A stretch of DNA of 64,000 nucleotides from Artemisia argyi (Eukaryota > Streptophyta > Magnoliopsida > Asterales > Asteraceae), in NCBI GenBank assembly GCA_030686995.1, contig CM060708.1:180843115-180907114 (forward strand), written 5' to 3'. Made by a program: the position numbers and the translations under genes. Shown one piece after another: positions 33,783 through 44,336 of this stretch. A model generated the notes under the pieces. That model was given only the letters and a program-made list of their open reading frames with translations. It was not told the DNA's origin and did no database searches. The stretch's first letter is position 1. Every line of letters begins with the position of its first letter.

Positions 33783-33808
33783 AATAAAAGCTCAATTTTA
33801 TGAATAAA
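33783..33808 (+). terminator. Polyadenylation-type signals after antisense ORF
   Basis: Two AATAAA hexamers at 33783-33788 and 33803-33808, 72 and 92 bp after the stop, preceded by TTTTGTAAT-type U-rich runs as in plant far-upstream elements. They support a separate plus-strand transcript. Confidence 0.4.
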
Positions 33809-34132
33809 ATGCCTGCTCCTTGGTCTTTGTTTAAAATTTAACTTGTGCAAACAGCAAGAGCTTCATAAGCATTAACTTATCCTGCAAAAGCTTAGTCCAA
33901 AAACACAAAAACACAAAGCAAGCATATCCACAATATGCACAATTACTAGTTAAACTCAGCAGTAGGATAACATTCAGTAGCAGAGTGAAGTATAACTAGC
34001 AACATCTTACATGACCACCAATAGAAACAACTTTGAAAATCAATAACAGCACAAATACTTCACATAACTTAACAAAAACACAAAGAGATAAGCTTTTCAA
34101 ATATTGATCATACCAATGCTTGCAATTAAAAA

Positions 34133-36529
34133 TTAAAACCTCCCCACATCAAAGTGTTTTGTGAGTAGATCAGCAACATTAATATCAGTATGAATTTTAA
34201 CAATTTGAATCAACTTCTTTTCATAACAATCTCTTATAAAATGATTTCACATCTCAATATGCTTTGTTTTAGAATGAAGAACAGTATTTTTAATGATGCA
34301 TAATGTGCTATTATTCTCAATATGAATTTTGGTGTTCATAAAGTTATACCCATAGTCCAACAATTGATTTTGCATCCAAAGCACTTGACCACAACAACTT
34401 GAAGCAGCTACATACTCAGCTTCAGTTATAGAATTTTCCACTACAATTTGTTTCTTACATTGCCATGACACCAACCTGCTTCCAAGAAATTGACAACCTC
34501 CTGTTGTAGATTTCTTATCCAAGCTAGCTCAAACATAGTCACTATCTGAATATGCTACCAAATCAAAAGGTGAATCCTTAAGATACCAAAGGCCTAAATT
34601 TGGTTGATGCCTCAGATACCTGAAAATCCTTTTTACTGCATTGAGATGTGATTATTTGGGAGTTACTTGGTATCTTGCACAAGCACATAAAGCAAACATA
34701 ATATCTGGCCTTGAAGCTGTAAGATACATCAATGAACCAATCATTGACCTGTACAAGTGAACATCCACTTCTTTACCATATTCATCTTTAAGTAATGGTT
34801 TGTTGTTCTCCATAGTTGTCTTAGCAGGCTTTGCATCTTCAAATCCAAACTTCTTTAAAATAACATTAACATACTTATCTTGACTGATAAATATGCCATC
34901 TTCCTTTTGTATGACCTGTAAACCTAAGAAGAAGGTGAGTTCTCCCATAGAACTCATGTCAAACTTTTTCTTCATAAGTTTCTCAAATTCAACACATAGA
35001 TTTTTGTTTACAGAGCCAAAGATGATATCATCAACAGAAACTTGCACCAATAAGATATCATCCTTGATCTTCTTTATAAACAAAGTTTTGTCAATCTTGC
35101 CTCTACTAAAACCATTCTCTGTTAGGTAAGTTGACAGTGTAGCATACCAAGCTCTTGGAGCCTGATGTAAACCATAGAGTGCCTTGTTCACCTTGTACAC
35201 TTTATCAGGAAAGTTAGGGTCTTCAAAACCTGGTGGTTGACTCACATAAACTTGCTCTTCAATTGTTCCATAAATGAAATCACTCTTAACATCCCTTTGA
35301 TACACCACAAAATCTTTATATGAAGCATAAGCCAAACATAATCTGATGGCCTCTATTCTTGCCACTGGAGCAAATACTTCATCATAATCTATTCCTTCTT
35401 GTTGTGTGTACGCTTGTGCAACTAATCTTGCCTTGTTTCTGATGACAATGCCTCTTTTATCTCTTTTGCATCTAAAAACCCATTTAGTTCCAATTACCCT
35501 TTGTCCATTTGGCAAGTCAACCAAAGTCCATACTTCTTGTAGTCTAAATTGTAGAAGCTCTTCTTGCATTGCTTCCACCCAGCTTGGATCTTGTAATGCA
35601 TTATAAGCATTCTTGGGTTCTACTTGAGATAGAAAATAGGCAAACAAGCAATTTTGAAGATCTTTGTGACTGTTTATTTTATGAAGAGATCTTGCAAAGA
35701 AGCCTTTATGAACTTGATCTTTCTGCTCTTTTGTCATCCTCCTAGTCTGAATGGTTGATGATGGATCACCAAGTATTTGATCTTTTGGGTGATTCCTATG
35801 GACTCTTGTAGTAGGTGTAGGACTGACAGGAATATTGAGTTCCATGTTGTTGATATCAGCCTCTGCTCCAAAAATTGTACCATCAAGAGCCTCATCATCA
35901 GTATCATAATAAATATTTTCTCGAGGAGGCATGTTTGGATCATCAGGGTAGTTTGGATCAGCAAAAGATCTACCATGTATGTCAACAGAAGGAAACTTTG
36001 GTGAAGAAGTAGGAACTGTTGGGATAGTAGTAGAATCTTCTGATGCAGTAGGTGTCTATTTTGGCCTAGCAGTAGAGTCATCTGGTGCAGCAGTAGAGGC
36101 ATCTGGTGCAGCAGTAGAATGCATTGGCCTAGCAGTAGAGTCTTCTGGTGCAACAGTAGAATTAGAGGTTCTGCTGCTAGTGAAAATACTCTCATCATCA
36201 TTAATAAAAGATTCTTTATTTTGCACTTCTTCAACAACTTTTGGTTCTTCATTAGCCACCTTTTCTGTATCAACAGGTGTCTCAACACCTTCTTCAGCTC
36301 CTTTGGGCACAGCATGAGTGACATCATCCCTTTGTGAATTTTGAACCTTCTGAATGGGAATAATGGTTGGACCAATCTTCAACTTCTCAATCAAAATAAA
36401 CTCTTCTTGAGGCGTGGACACTTCAGCATTGGTAGCTGTAGAATCATTAGCTTTTGTACTTGCAAAATTGTTCGTGTCTGCACCTGCAATCGCTGGCTCA
36501 TAATTCATAGTTTTGGTTAGCATATCAAT
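34133..36529 (-). pseudogene. Reverse transcriptase and RNase H of element E
   Basis: One frame from the edge of the CACTA insertion to a TAA at 34133, with stops at 36056, 34652, 34529 and 34247. The first 160 codons are a low-complexity linker with tandem STAAPD/STARP units (36060-36170). RT starts at WVEAMQEELLQF (near 35560) and shows WVFRCKRDKRG, EGIDYDEVFAPVARIEAIR, QRDVKSDFIYG and LYGLHQAPRAWYATL. The active site reads SVDDIIFG: the two Asp remain but the usual Tyr is Ser. RNase H reads LVAYSDSDYV, KSTTGGCQFLG, ITEAEYVAASSC, IENNSTLCI and ends in VADLLTKHFD. Copia type. Confidence 0.9.
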
Positions 36530-36532
36530 ATT

Positions 36533-37145
36533 CACTGGTACAAAAAAATGATTTTGTCACACATGCTATTTTTCGAATGGCCACACAGTAACTTTTTTAT
36601 GTGACTAAATGTACCAGAATAAAATAAATAGCCACACTTGATCCGACTTGTGTGACCATTTCGTCTTTCCAACTGAGGCTATAGTCACACATTCGAATAT
36701 TTTCGTGACTAGAGGTATCTTGTAATTTTTTTTGATTATTTGGTCACTTATAATTTGGGACGTGTGACGGATAGAAATAAGTTTGAAACATTAGTCACAT
36801 TATATAAATACGTATGTGACAAGTATATGTCACACAGTTGAACAGTGTGACCAAAATCCATATATGGTCACATGAAGTAATTGTGTATGTGGCTAAATCA
36901 TATACTCAAGTTTGTCACACATTATTTAAAAGTGACTAAATCATATAGTCAAGTTTGTCACACATTATTTAAAAGTGACTATTATTTTTTGCTGGATATT
37001 TAGCCACATATGAATTTGAAATGTGTGACAACTAAAAAGTAAGTTTGAAACATTAGTCACGTATGAATTTAAAAGTGACAAATATATGTCACACACTTTA
37101 ACAGTGTGACCAAATGTCATATATGGTCACACTAAAATATTCACA
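36533..37145 (+). repeat. Left terminal and subterminal repeats of CACTA element F
   Basis: After the inverted repeat come many copies of GTGACTA, GTGTGACC and GTCACAC in both orientations, for example the near-repeated AGTTTGTCACACATTATTTA at about 36910 and 36950. Typical transposase-binding subterminal array. Confidence 0.85.
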
Positions 37146-38409
37146 ACTTAGCCATTCCCTCCAAAGTTTTCCCCAAAAATTGAATTCCCATTCCCTTTTT
37201 CCCCATAGTTATTAAGCGGGGTTTTTCCCTCTTGTCTTTTAAACCAATTGACTGAATCCCTAGCTACATCATTTATCATCTTCTCATTAGACCCACCACT
37301 TCACCTTCTTCTCTAAACAAAATCACACCAGTGTACACCACCTCCACTGTAAAAGCACTCACACACTGACACCCACTCTGCTCTTACCACCTATCACCGA
37401 TTCAGATCCAGAGTGTTTATACTCCGAATGGGATTCTGTGTCTATTCATCATACGAATCATGTACTTTAATGTGTTTATTCTTCGATCTCATCACCAATA
37501 CCCACCCACACGAGCCACACTAACCCTATCTACACTTTCATCTCCTTTATCTAACATTCACCAACACCCACACGACCACACCTCTGCCACCTCCTCTGGT
37601 CATCATACCAATTAATACCTTTGACGTATTTATATCAAAGGTGCATAATACATGAAATCGATTACTAAATCTATAATTTGTTGTAATTATATATTTTTTT
37701 GAAGATTGATTTGTTTGTTTTCTAATTCCTGTAAAATATCAGTTAATTTGTTTTTTGAATTTGGGGTTATATAAATTAGAGTTGGCTTACTTAATTAGTG
37801 TTTGTCTCATAAGAAATAGAGGTTATGTGGCCGAATTAGAGTTAGTTATGAAGCACATTCATGTGGTTTGTGCTTGCACATAAGTTTTTTTGATGAGATG
37901 CTCAACTTTGTTTTTATGGTTTCTTTTTCACATATAGAGGTTGCTTAAGATGGTGGATGATTTGAACTATAAGGACTTTGTGATACTCTTATCTGCTTTT
38001 AATCCTGAAGCATATATATACTACACAAGATTGACTGTAAGGTTAACAGATTATTCGGATTTAAGTAATTCTATATTTGTAATCGAATGGAGACTAAGAA
38101 ACAATCTGGTTGTGTTTGTAGTTTTTGACTTAATCAAAGCTTTAGTCTAGCTTGTTGTTCTATGGAATCTTTTAGTAGTTCTTGAGGTACTGATATGAAA
38201 TCGTTATGTTGATATGTGACTGCATTACATTAATGTTTTTGATGGGTATCATATGTTATGTTTGTAAAGAATAATGCCAGCTATCGTACATGAGTATTTT
38301 GTGGATAGTTTTTATATTGCTAACCGACAAAATATTATAATCTCTTTATTGCGTTTGGTCTCTCTGCTCAAGATTGCTTTATAATCATTAAGGCATGTTC
38401 TGTTTGTAG
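37146..38409 (+). other. CACTA interior before the captured fragments
   Basis: Starts with C-rich leader-like sequence (37150-37620) and AT-rich sequence after it. A 69-codon frame at 37941-38150 (MLKMVDDLNYKDFVILL) is not recognised. The segment around 38082-38124 recurs at 39984-40027. The C-rich stretch could be a promoter/5' leader copied with a gene; that is inference. Confidence 0.4.
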
Positions 38410-38703
38410 GCTGTTTCGAAACCACCCAAACCCATGAGAGGAGGCATGCCCATTTGCTTTCCCCAGGTTTGCATTTTAAATTTGTGTTATACCATTTTTA
38501 CTTGTCAAAATAACTTAGTTACTAACTATAATTTGCATATCATAAGGTTGTAAATTTTGGTACACTGGAACAACATGGATTTACAAGGAACACATACGAG
38601 CAGTAGATGAAGATCCTGCGCCTTTGCCTCCGACTAAGAACCAATCAATGGTAGATCTTGAATTGAAATCAACAAAAGGTGATATGCATACATGGCCGTA
38701 TAG
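38410..38703 (+). pseudogene. Captured fragment of glucose-6-phosphate 1-epimerase-like gene
   Basis: Exon 38410-38466 reads VSKPPKPMRGGMPICFPQ, a hallmark of plant glucose-6-phosphate 1-epimerases, and ends at a GT donor. An intron of 80 bp ends AAG, and exon 38547-38703 reads NFGTLEQHGFTRNT and, after a frameshift near 38603, AVDEDPAPLPPTKNQSMVDL and then HTWPYR up to a GT donor. The parent enzyme interconverts the anomers of glucose 6-phosphate. Only about 70 of its roughly 300 residues are here, so no function is expected. Confidence 0.8.
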
Positions 38704-39111
38704 GTACTAACATTGTTTATCCTGAAATATTTGGTTAGCTTTGGTCCTTTTGGCTGATTATTTAGCCTAGGAGTAGACCACCTTATTCATTGTTTTCTAT
38801 GTCATGTGTGCTGCTGATATGTGACATTTTATACACATCACTCGTTTGACATGTTTGACCTATTGGTGCATCTCCTTTATAAGTTTTGAAAGGTCACCCA
38901 TTTGGGTTGTTGTAGATATCCCAAATTATATGCATGGTCGTAGATAGCAGCTCATTATTAACCAATTTGTACTGCCTTTTACTTATCAAGTTATCTTGTG
39001 CAATCTCTGTCATATAGTTTTGCTTAACAAAGTTTATTTTTTCTTCAGCTCTGCTTTCATGTCAGTAGCTGTAAGTATCCATGTGTTAACTTTGTGACAT
39101 CTCAACCACAG

Positions 39112-39400
39112 TCGATCCTAGTTATGTGAAGTATGCTAATCGTGCTCGAAATATTCAGAATAAGCCTATGGTAAGTATACATTTATTTTTTTCACATTTT
39201 AGTTCTCTTAAGGCTTTGTCTAATAATGCTACATTTTTATACCATTCAATAGGTGAATAGGGATCCAATGTCAAGTAAGATGTTAAAGATGCGCCAACAA
39301 TTAGAATGCTTAAAAGCAGAACTTTGTGCTCATGGTGGTGGTTCTCCTGGTGAATTACAGCTGTTAAAGATGCGCCAACAATTAGAGGACCAACAATTAG
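39112..39400 (+). pseudogene. Captured fragment of KIN-4 type kinesin gene
   Basis: Exon 39112-39170 reads YVKYANRARNIQNKPM, the end of a kinesin-4 motor domain, then a GTAAGT donor and an 82-bp intron. Exon from 39253 reads VNRDPMSSKMLKMRQQLECL and KAELCAHGGGSPGEL, the neck/coil start of plant KIN-4 (FRA1-type) kinesins. The segment TGTTAAAGATGCGCCAACAA occurs twice (39280 and 39361), suggesting a small duplication at the junction with the next fragment. The parent protein moves along microtubules; this piece cannot. Confidence 0.82.
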
Positions 39401-39858
39401 TCGTTCTCAGTCGATATTTTCCATCACAATTCATATTACGGAATGCACTCCAGAGGGAGAGACATAATCAGATGCGAAAAGCTCAACCTCGTTGATCTTG
39501 TTGGTTCAGAATATATTTTGAGATCTGGTGCAAAATATGTAACCAATCTTACTTGAATATATACTTGCATGTATATGTGTGCCGCACGATATCTTAAGTC
39601 TTCATGTTTATTGTTGCAGGGTAGAGCAAGGGAATCTAGTGAGATAAACAAAAGCTTGCTTACACTTGGTCGAATGATAAATACACTAGTTGAACGCACA
39701 GGACATATACCTTATAGGTATTCCCTATTGAATATAGTATTTACTAGATTATTTTGATGACAAACGAATTCTCTGAAGTACATAACTTGAAACGATCAAT
39801 AAATTTGTTTTTTCTTAACGACAGGGATAGTAAACTAACAAGGTTGTTGAGAGAATTC
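39401..39858 (+). pseudogene. Captured fragment of KIN-5 type kinesin gene
   Basis: Directly abuts the KIN-4 piece. Reads IFSITIHITECTPEGE, a frameshift, then KLNLVDLVGSEYILRSGA (switch II region; consensus LVDLAGSE has Val for Ala), an intron ending GTTGCAG, exon 39620-39717 [19 protein letters not shown] and [10 protein letters not shown], a second intron, and exon from 39825 DSKLTRLLREF. This is the motor region of bipolar kinesin-5, a spindle motor. Splice-site positions are kept. A fusion of two different kinesin fragments end to end may reflect capture from two loci or template switching. Confidence 0.82.
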
Positions 39859-40476
39859 CTAAGAATTAATTTTAAATAGTTTGATTCAATAAAAAAACGT
39901 GATTTCTATCTTAATGTTTGTTTTTATATACATAGGAGACAATCGATCACCTGCTCTATCCAAATCCTGGATCAGGAATCAAAATCGAATGGAGACTAAG
40001 AAACAATCTTGTTGTGTTTGTACTGTGTAGTTATAGATTTAATTAAACCTTGAGTCTTTAATCTGTTTGGTTCTTCAAATAGTCAAAGAGGTTTAAGATT
40101 AAGTAGCTTTGTGTTGTGTGATTGTGATAGTGATTTGTTTAGCTTGTTGTTCTTGTGGGTTTTTTTAGTAGGTCTTTATAATGACTCATACTTTTTTGGG
40201 TTGTTATCTCTAAATTTGGCCACTGGAGACACAAGTTCTTTGTCACAGTAGTAGTCATCATCAGCTGTTATACCTTTTGTAACATCCTCCAGTAATTTAT
40301 GCTACGAGTATGATTGACATTGATTACAATAAACTTAGTTATTTTCCACTATTACTTATAGTAATGCAATCCTGATAAATCATAGAGATTGGTCTGTTTT
40401 ACTTGCTTTTACATTGATATCTACATTAGGGTGTATGATAGTGTTATGTACTGATGTTTGCTTACTTCATTTCCAG

Positions 40477-41100
40477 GCAGGAAAGCTGTTTTGCGTATTT
40501 GTTTGGAGTGCGGGAACCTGGTTTCTATGGAGCTATTGTGAGTCCCTTTTGTTTTCATGTCAAGACTTTGATGTTTGATTATGTTACGTTCAACATGTGT
40601 CTTGAAGCTTTATAATTGATCACCTATTCTATATGGTCACACTTCAGAGTTCTAATCATCAATGAAAACAAAGTTGTCCTATCCTATTTGACTATCACCA
40701 TCTGCTAAGTCCTTTTTTCTCGCTTGATATTTATTCTCTTTGTTGTGATGGTGTAGGATATAAATACCAGGAAATCAATCCTTTTTGCTCCCAGATTACC
40801 TGCTGAGTATGCTGTTTGGATGGGGGAAACCAAGGCATTATCCCACGTTAAGGTAAACCTACTCGTATAGCTACTGTTTGGCATCAGATTACTCCTCACT
40901 GTATTATCTTTCTTTGCCTTTTAATGTCTACAATCTTTATCTTACAGGAAACATACATGGTTGACATTGCGTATTATACTGATGAAATTACAGAAGTCCT
41001 CAATAATCATTACAAGGGATCCGGAAAACCAATGTTGTTTCTTCTACATGGGTTGAATACTGATAGCAAAAACTACTCTAACTGTCCAGCAGAGTTAGAG
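40477..41100 (+). pseudogene. Captured fragment of Xaa-Pro dipeptidase (prolidase) gene
   Basis: Three exons with consensus splice sites: 40477-40537 (CFAYLFGVREPGFYGAI), 40757-40852 (RKSILFAPRLPAEYAVWMG, then ETKALSHVK) and 40948-41100 (YMVDIAYYTDEITEVL and PMLFLLHGLNTDSKNY). These match the N-terminal domain of plant Xaa-Pro dipeptidases, which cleave dipeptides ending in proline. The metal-binding catalytic domain is absent. No stop interrupts the three exons, so this may be the most recently captured piece. Confidence 0.85.
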
Positions 41101-41769
41101 GTACCTTGCACTCTTGTAGTTGCCATTGTCTCTATGGACATCTACCATTGAGCATAGGAAGGCTTATACAGACAAGACTACATACAACTGAACTATCTAA
41201 ACATTACTATTCCAAATTCAGAGCTTGCTGTTCTTGGGACCTACCAAGCAGGTATAATGATCCCTTACCCATATGCTCTTTTAGTGGACCTGCAATTGCG
41301 AAAGCATAACTAATCTTCATGCTTGCTTCTCATTTTGCAGATACACCAGTGGTCACAATTGGGTCCTTTTCACCACAAGCATAACTTGTTCACTTTGTTG
41401 TTTTCAGAAGGAAAAAAAATAAAAAATAAAAAAATAAACTTCAATTACTTTTATGAATCAGGGATGCCACGAGCAGAATTTTAAGAAGAAAAAAAAACAA
41501 GATGGTTACTTCCCATTTTGCAAATAACTTCAGTTACTTTCATGAATCAGAGAAAAGATAAAAAGGTTGGACGAAGAACATGAAGCCCTTGCTGAAACTG
41601 CTAGTGTATTAATTACAACTATTAGTACTGCTAGTGTATTAGTTACAACTGTTAGTTATAAGTTAGTATTGTTGGTTCATATAGTTAGTACTGCTTATAT
41701 GATATGTATTAGTGGTTCAGTTATATACATTCCAGTTTTATTGCATTTGAATTTGTTTTGATATATATT
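41101..41769 (+). other. CACTA interior after the prolidase fragment
   Basis: No recognisable gene. It has A-rich runs (41410-41440), a repeated pair around ACTTTTATGAATCAG (41448) and ACTTTCATGAATCAG (41535), and a short repeat GCTAGTGTATTA (41610, 41632). Nothing else seen. Confidence 0.4.
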
Positions 41770-42616
41770 GATTTTTTAAATGTGACTAAAAGATGTATAT
41801 AGTCACACTTATTAACACTTTTGGTAAGTTTTGCTTAATTCGTTGTGTGACTAAATATTACAAAAGGCCACACAAAAAAAATTCATGTGGCAATTGGATG
41901 ATCAACAGTCACACAAAATATACATTTCTTCACTTTAAACAACATATGGTCACACTTGTTAACATTTTTGGCCACTTTCTGCTTAATTGTGTGTGACTAA
42001 ATAACAAAAACAAACATGATTTGTGTGACTAAATATTACAAAAGGCTACACAAACTAAAAATTCATGTGACCATTGGATGAACAATAGTTACACAAAATA
42101 CACATTTCTTTATTTTAAATAGCAAATGGTCACACTTATTAACACTTTTAGCCACTTTTTGCTTAATTATATGTGACTAACTCCAAAAAAAACACCCGTT
42201 GTGTGACTAAATCATCACAAACGTCGCATTTATTATATATTCATGTGGCCATAGGACGGAAATAGTCACACAAAATACACATTTACTTGAATAAATCATC
42301 TAAAATGTCACATATATTATATATTTATATGGCCAAAGGACAAACAATAGTTACTCTAAAAAAATATTCGTGTGACTATAAAGTGTTTACAGTCACACAT
42401 ACTCATTAATCCAACAAAACTTGTGCATAATTTGTCACACATATTCGGGTTTTGGTCACTCTTTTTCAATGACAATGGTCACGAATTCAACAATGTCACC
42501 TTAGGCCACCTATCGTGGCGGCACCTATGGTGACACACAACGAAAAAAAACGTGCGTGATTATATGCATATCGTCACACATTTTTGGCGTGACCAATATC
42601 ACTTTTTGTACCAGTG
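41770..42616 (+). repeat. Right subterminal and terminal repeats of CACTA element F
   Basis: Repeating blocks of TGTGACTAAATATTACAAAA and GGTCACACTTATTAACA at roughly 115-190 bp spacing, ending in ACTTTTTGTACCAGTG. Mirrors the left end. Confidence 0.85.
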
Positions 42617-42966
42617 ATTAAAGAGCCATTCTGGTCCTTTCCCTGCACCATTAGATGAATTTTCACTAAACTTAATGTGAAAATTCTCCTCTACATGCTT
42701 GGTTCTCTTATTGTAAACTCTGAAAGCTCTACTGTTTATAGAGTTACCAACAAAATATCCTTCATCATCTTTCTCATCAAACTTGCCTAGCTGGTCCTTG
42801 GTATTTTAGATAGTAACATGACACCCAAATGGTTTAAAGAAATCAATCATAGGTTTCCTACCATGAAATAACTCATAAGGGGTCTTGTGGTAAGGCTTAA
42901 CTATCTTACTCCTATTTTGTACAAAACATGCAGTATTTACTACTTCAGCCCAAAAAGGTATAGGTA
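42617..42966 (-). pseudogene. Integrase C-terminal part of element E, between insertions F and G
   Basis: Minus-strand frame reads LPIPFWAEVVNTACFVQNRS, YHKTPYELFHGRKPMIDFF, FGCHVTI, stop (42806-42808), then NTKDQLGKFDEKDDEGYFVG and KGPEWLF. This is the end of a copia integrase core and the conserved GKF/DEK block after it. It continues from the integrase at 54829 on the far side of G and towards the linker at 36529 on the far side of F, which proves that the three pieces were one gene. Confidence 0.9.
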
Positions 42967-42971
42967 ACTTA

Positions 42972-43332
42972 TGTTAGGAATACGTTTATTCATATGAAGA
43001 CTCGGTCACCTCGAGTGTAGTTTAGCATATTGTAGCTCGTAGTAATTATCATATTAGTTAGTACGTAGTTTAGTATTAGTTAGTATTTGTGGTGTCGGGT
43101 CGGGTCTTTACCCACTGTTAGCCCGCTCCACAGCCCGTTTCAGGGGGCGTTTCTATTGTAACTTTAAATACCTTTTCCCACCCAAGGGAAAGGGTTGTAC
43201 CTTTCATTAATCTAATACATACATCTTGTTTCTCTCTCTAAAAGGCTCCCGCTTTCTCTCTCTAAAATCTCTTCTTCTTAAATCAATCTAACCACAAGTA
43301 ACCATACATGTTTATGATTATGAGTATCCTAC
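42972..43332 (+). repeat. 5' LTR of element G
   Basis: Ends TGTTAGGAATAC and TATCCTACA. The TATA position reads CTTTAAATA here but CTATAAATA in the 3' copy (about 54653), so this promoter may be weakened. About 13 differences between the copies. Confidence 0.93.
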
Positions 43333-43334
43333 AA

Positions 43335-43347
43335 TTGGTATCAAGAG
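43335..43347 (+). other. Primer-binding site of element G (Met tRNA type)
   Basis: TGGTATCAAGAGC, two bases after the LTR end; close to the usual TGGTATCAGAGC with one extra A. Confidence 0.85.
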
Positions 43348-43589
43348 CCATGGTTTCATCTTAGGGCCTTGGATATTCGGATTTGGTGTGGTTTTTGTGG
43401 TTTTTTGTGAGTTAGAAGAGTTTTTCTTTGGAAACATCATGGTTTGATCTTTCTAGTGTTATTTGATATGTTATGGGTATACTTTTATGATCCTTGGTGT
43501 TAGTATAACATTGTGTTTCAGTTGGTTATACCATATCTTTAATCTATTTGAAGTTTGGATTCAATTTAGGGCGTATTTCATAGTTGCGG

Positions 43590-44062
43590 TTAGTTCCACT
43601 GTTGCATTGCTTATCTGCGTTTAGTTCCTGATCTCTGTGGTTAGTTTGCCTACGATTACTATTTTGGGAATACAAACAAATCGCAAGGAAAGTGACAGTT
43701 TTGGACTTTTGTCTACTGCGATTAGCTCCTGCAGTTAAGTGGTCTGTGGTTAGTTCATTGTGGTTAGCTTCCTGCGGTTAAGTGGTCTGCGGTTAGTTCA
43801 TTGTGGTTAGCTTCCTGCGGTCAAGTGGTTTGCGGTTAGTTCTTTGTGGTTAGCTTATCTTGCGGTTTGGGTATTCTGCGGTTTGCTCCATGCCTGAGAT
43901 TAGTTCCTGCGTTTTACTCTTATCTGCGTTTATCTCCTAACCTGCGGTTATCTCACCTTGTGGTTAACTCACCTTGTGGTTACCTTTCCTGCAGTTTGCT
44001 TCTGTTGCGGTTTGTTCCTCTTTGCGGTTACCTTACCTTTCCTGCGGTTAACTCTGTTTGAC
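43590..44062 (+). repeat. TGCGGTTAG-type repeats in the leader of element G
   Basis: The leader between PBS and gag holds more than 20 diverged copies of (T/C)TGCGGTTA(G), with the larger unit TTCATTGTGGTTAGCTTCC occurring twice at about 43756 and 43798 and a third time in altered form. No ORF of note. Confidence 0.75.
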
Positions 44063-44336
44063 CAAAGTTGACTTTTTACGTCGAAATTTCAAATGGTCAT
44101 AACTTTTGAACCGTAACTCCGTTTTCAGCGAATTAGCTGTCAAAACGTCCGGAACAGGCTCAATATTGTGAGGTTTCACGACAAAGTCGTGAAACAAATT
44201 TTTCGAGGCCCAAATCACCTCCGGAGTGAAGTTATTGAGGTTTTTAAGTTTTTAGACCAAATTTTCACCAAATCTTCGAGGCCAAAATTGCATCTACCAA
44301 ACCAAATCACAACTGAACAACATATCTCTGTCCACC

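Larger units (their letters stand above)
36533..42616 (+). mobile_element. Element F: CACTA transposon carrying host gene fragments (Pack-CACTA)
   Basis: 6,084 bp with perfect 14-bp terminal inverted repeats CACTGGTACAAAAA (left) and its complement (right), flanked by the 3-bp duplication ATT (36530-36532 and 42617-42619). Both ends are packed with subterminal repeats of TGTGAC/GTCACA, the binding-site pattern of CACTA (CMC) elements. No transposase is encoded. Instead the interior has four fragments of plant genes, all plus strand, with splice sites. It is inserted in the integrase-RT linker of element E. Mobility would need a transposase from elsewhere. Confidence 0.92.

Noticed and set aside
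35979..36317. Val/Gly/Ala-rich plus-strand ORF with repeats
   Set aside because: Antisense image of the STAAPD repeats in element E.
37941..38150. 69-codon ORF in CACTA F as a transposase remnant
   Set aside because: No similarity to transposase motifs; too short to support.
43590..44062. CRISPR-like array
   Set aside because: Repeats are short, diverged and without regular unique spacers; the sequence is a plant nuclear retroelement leader.
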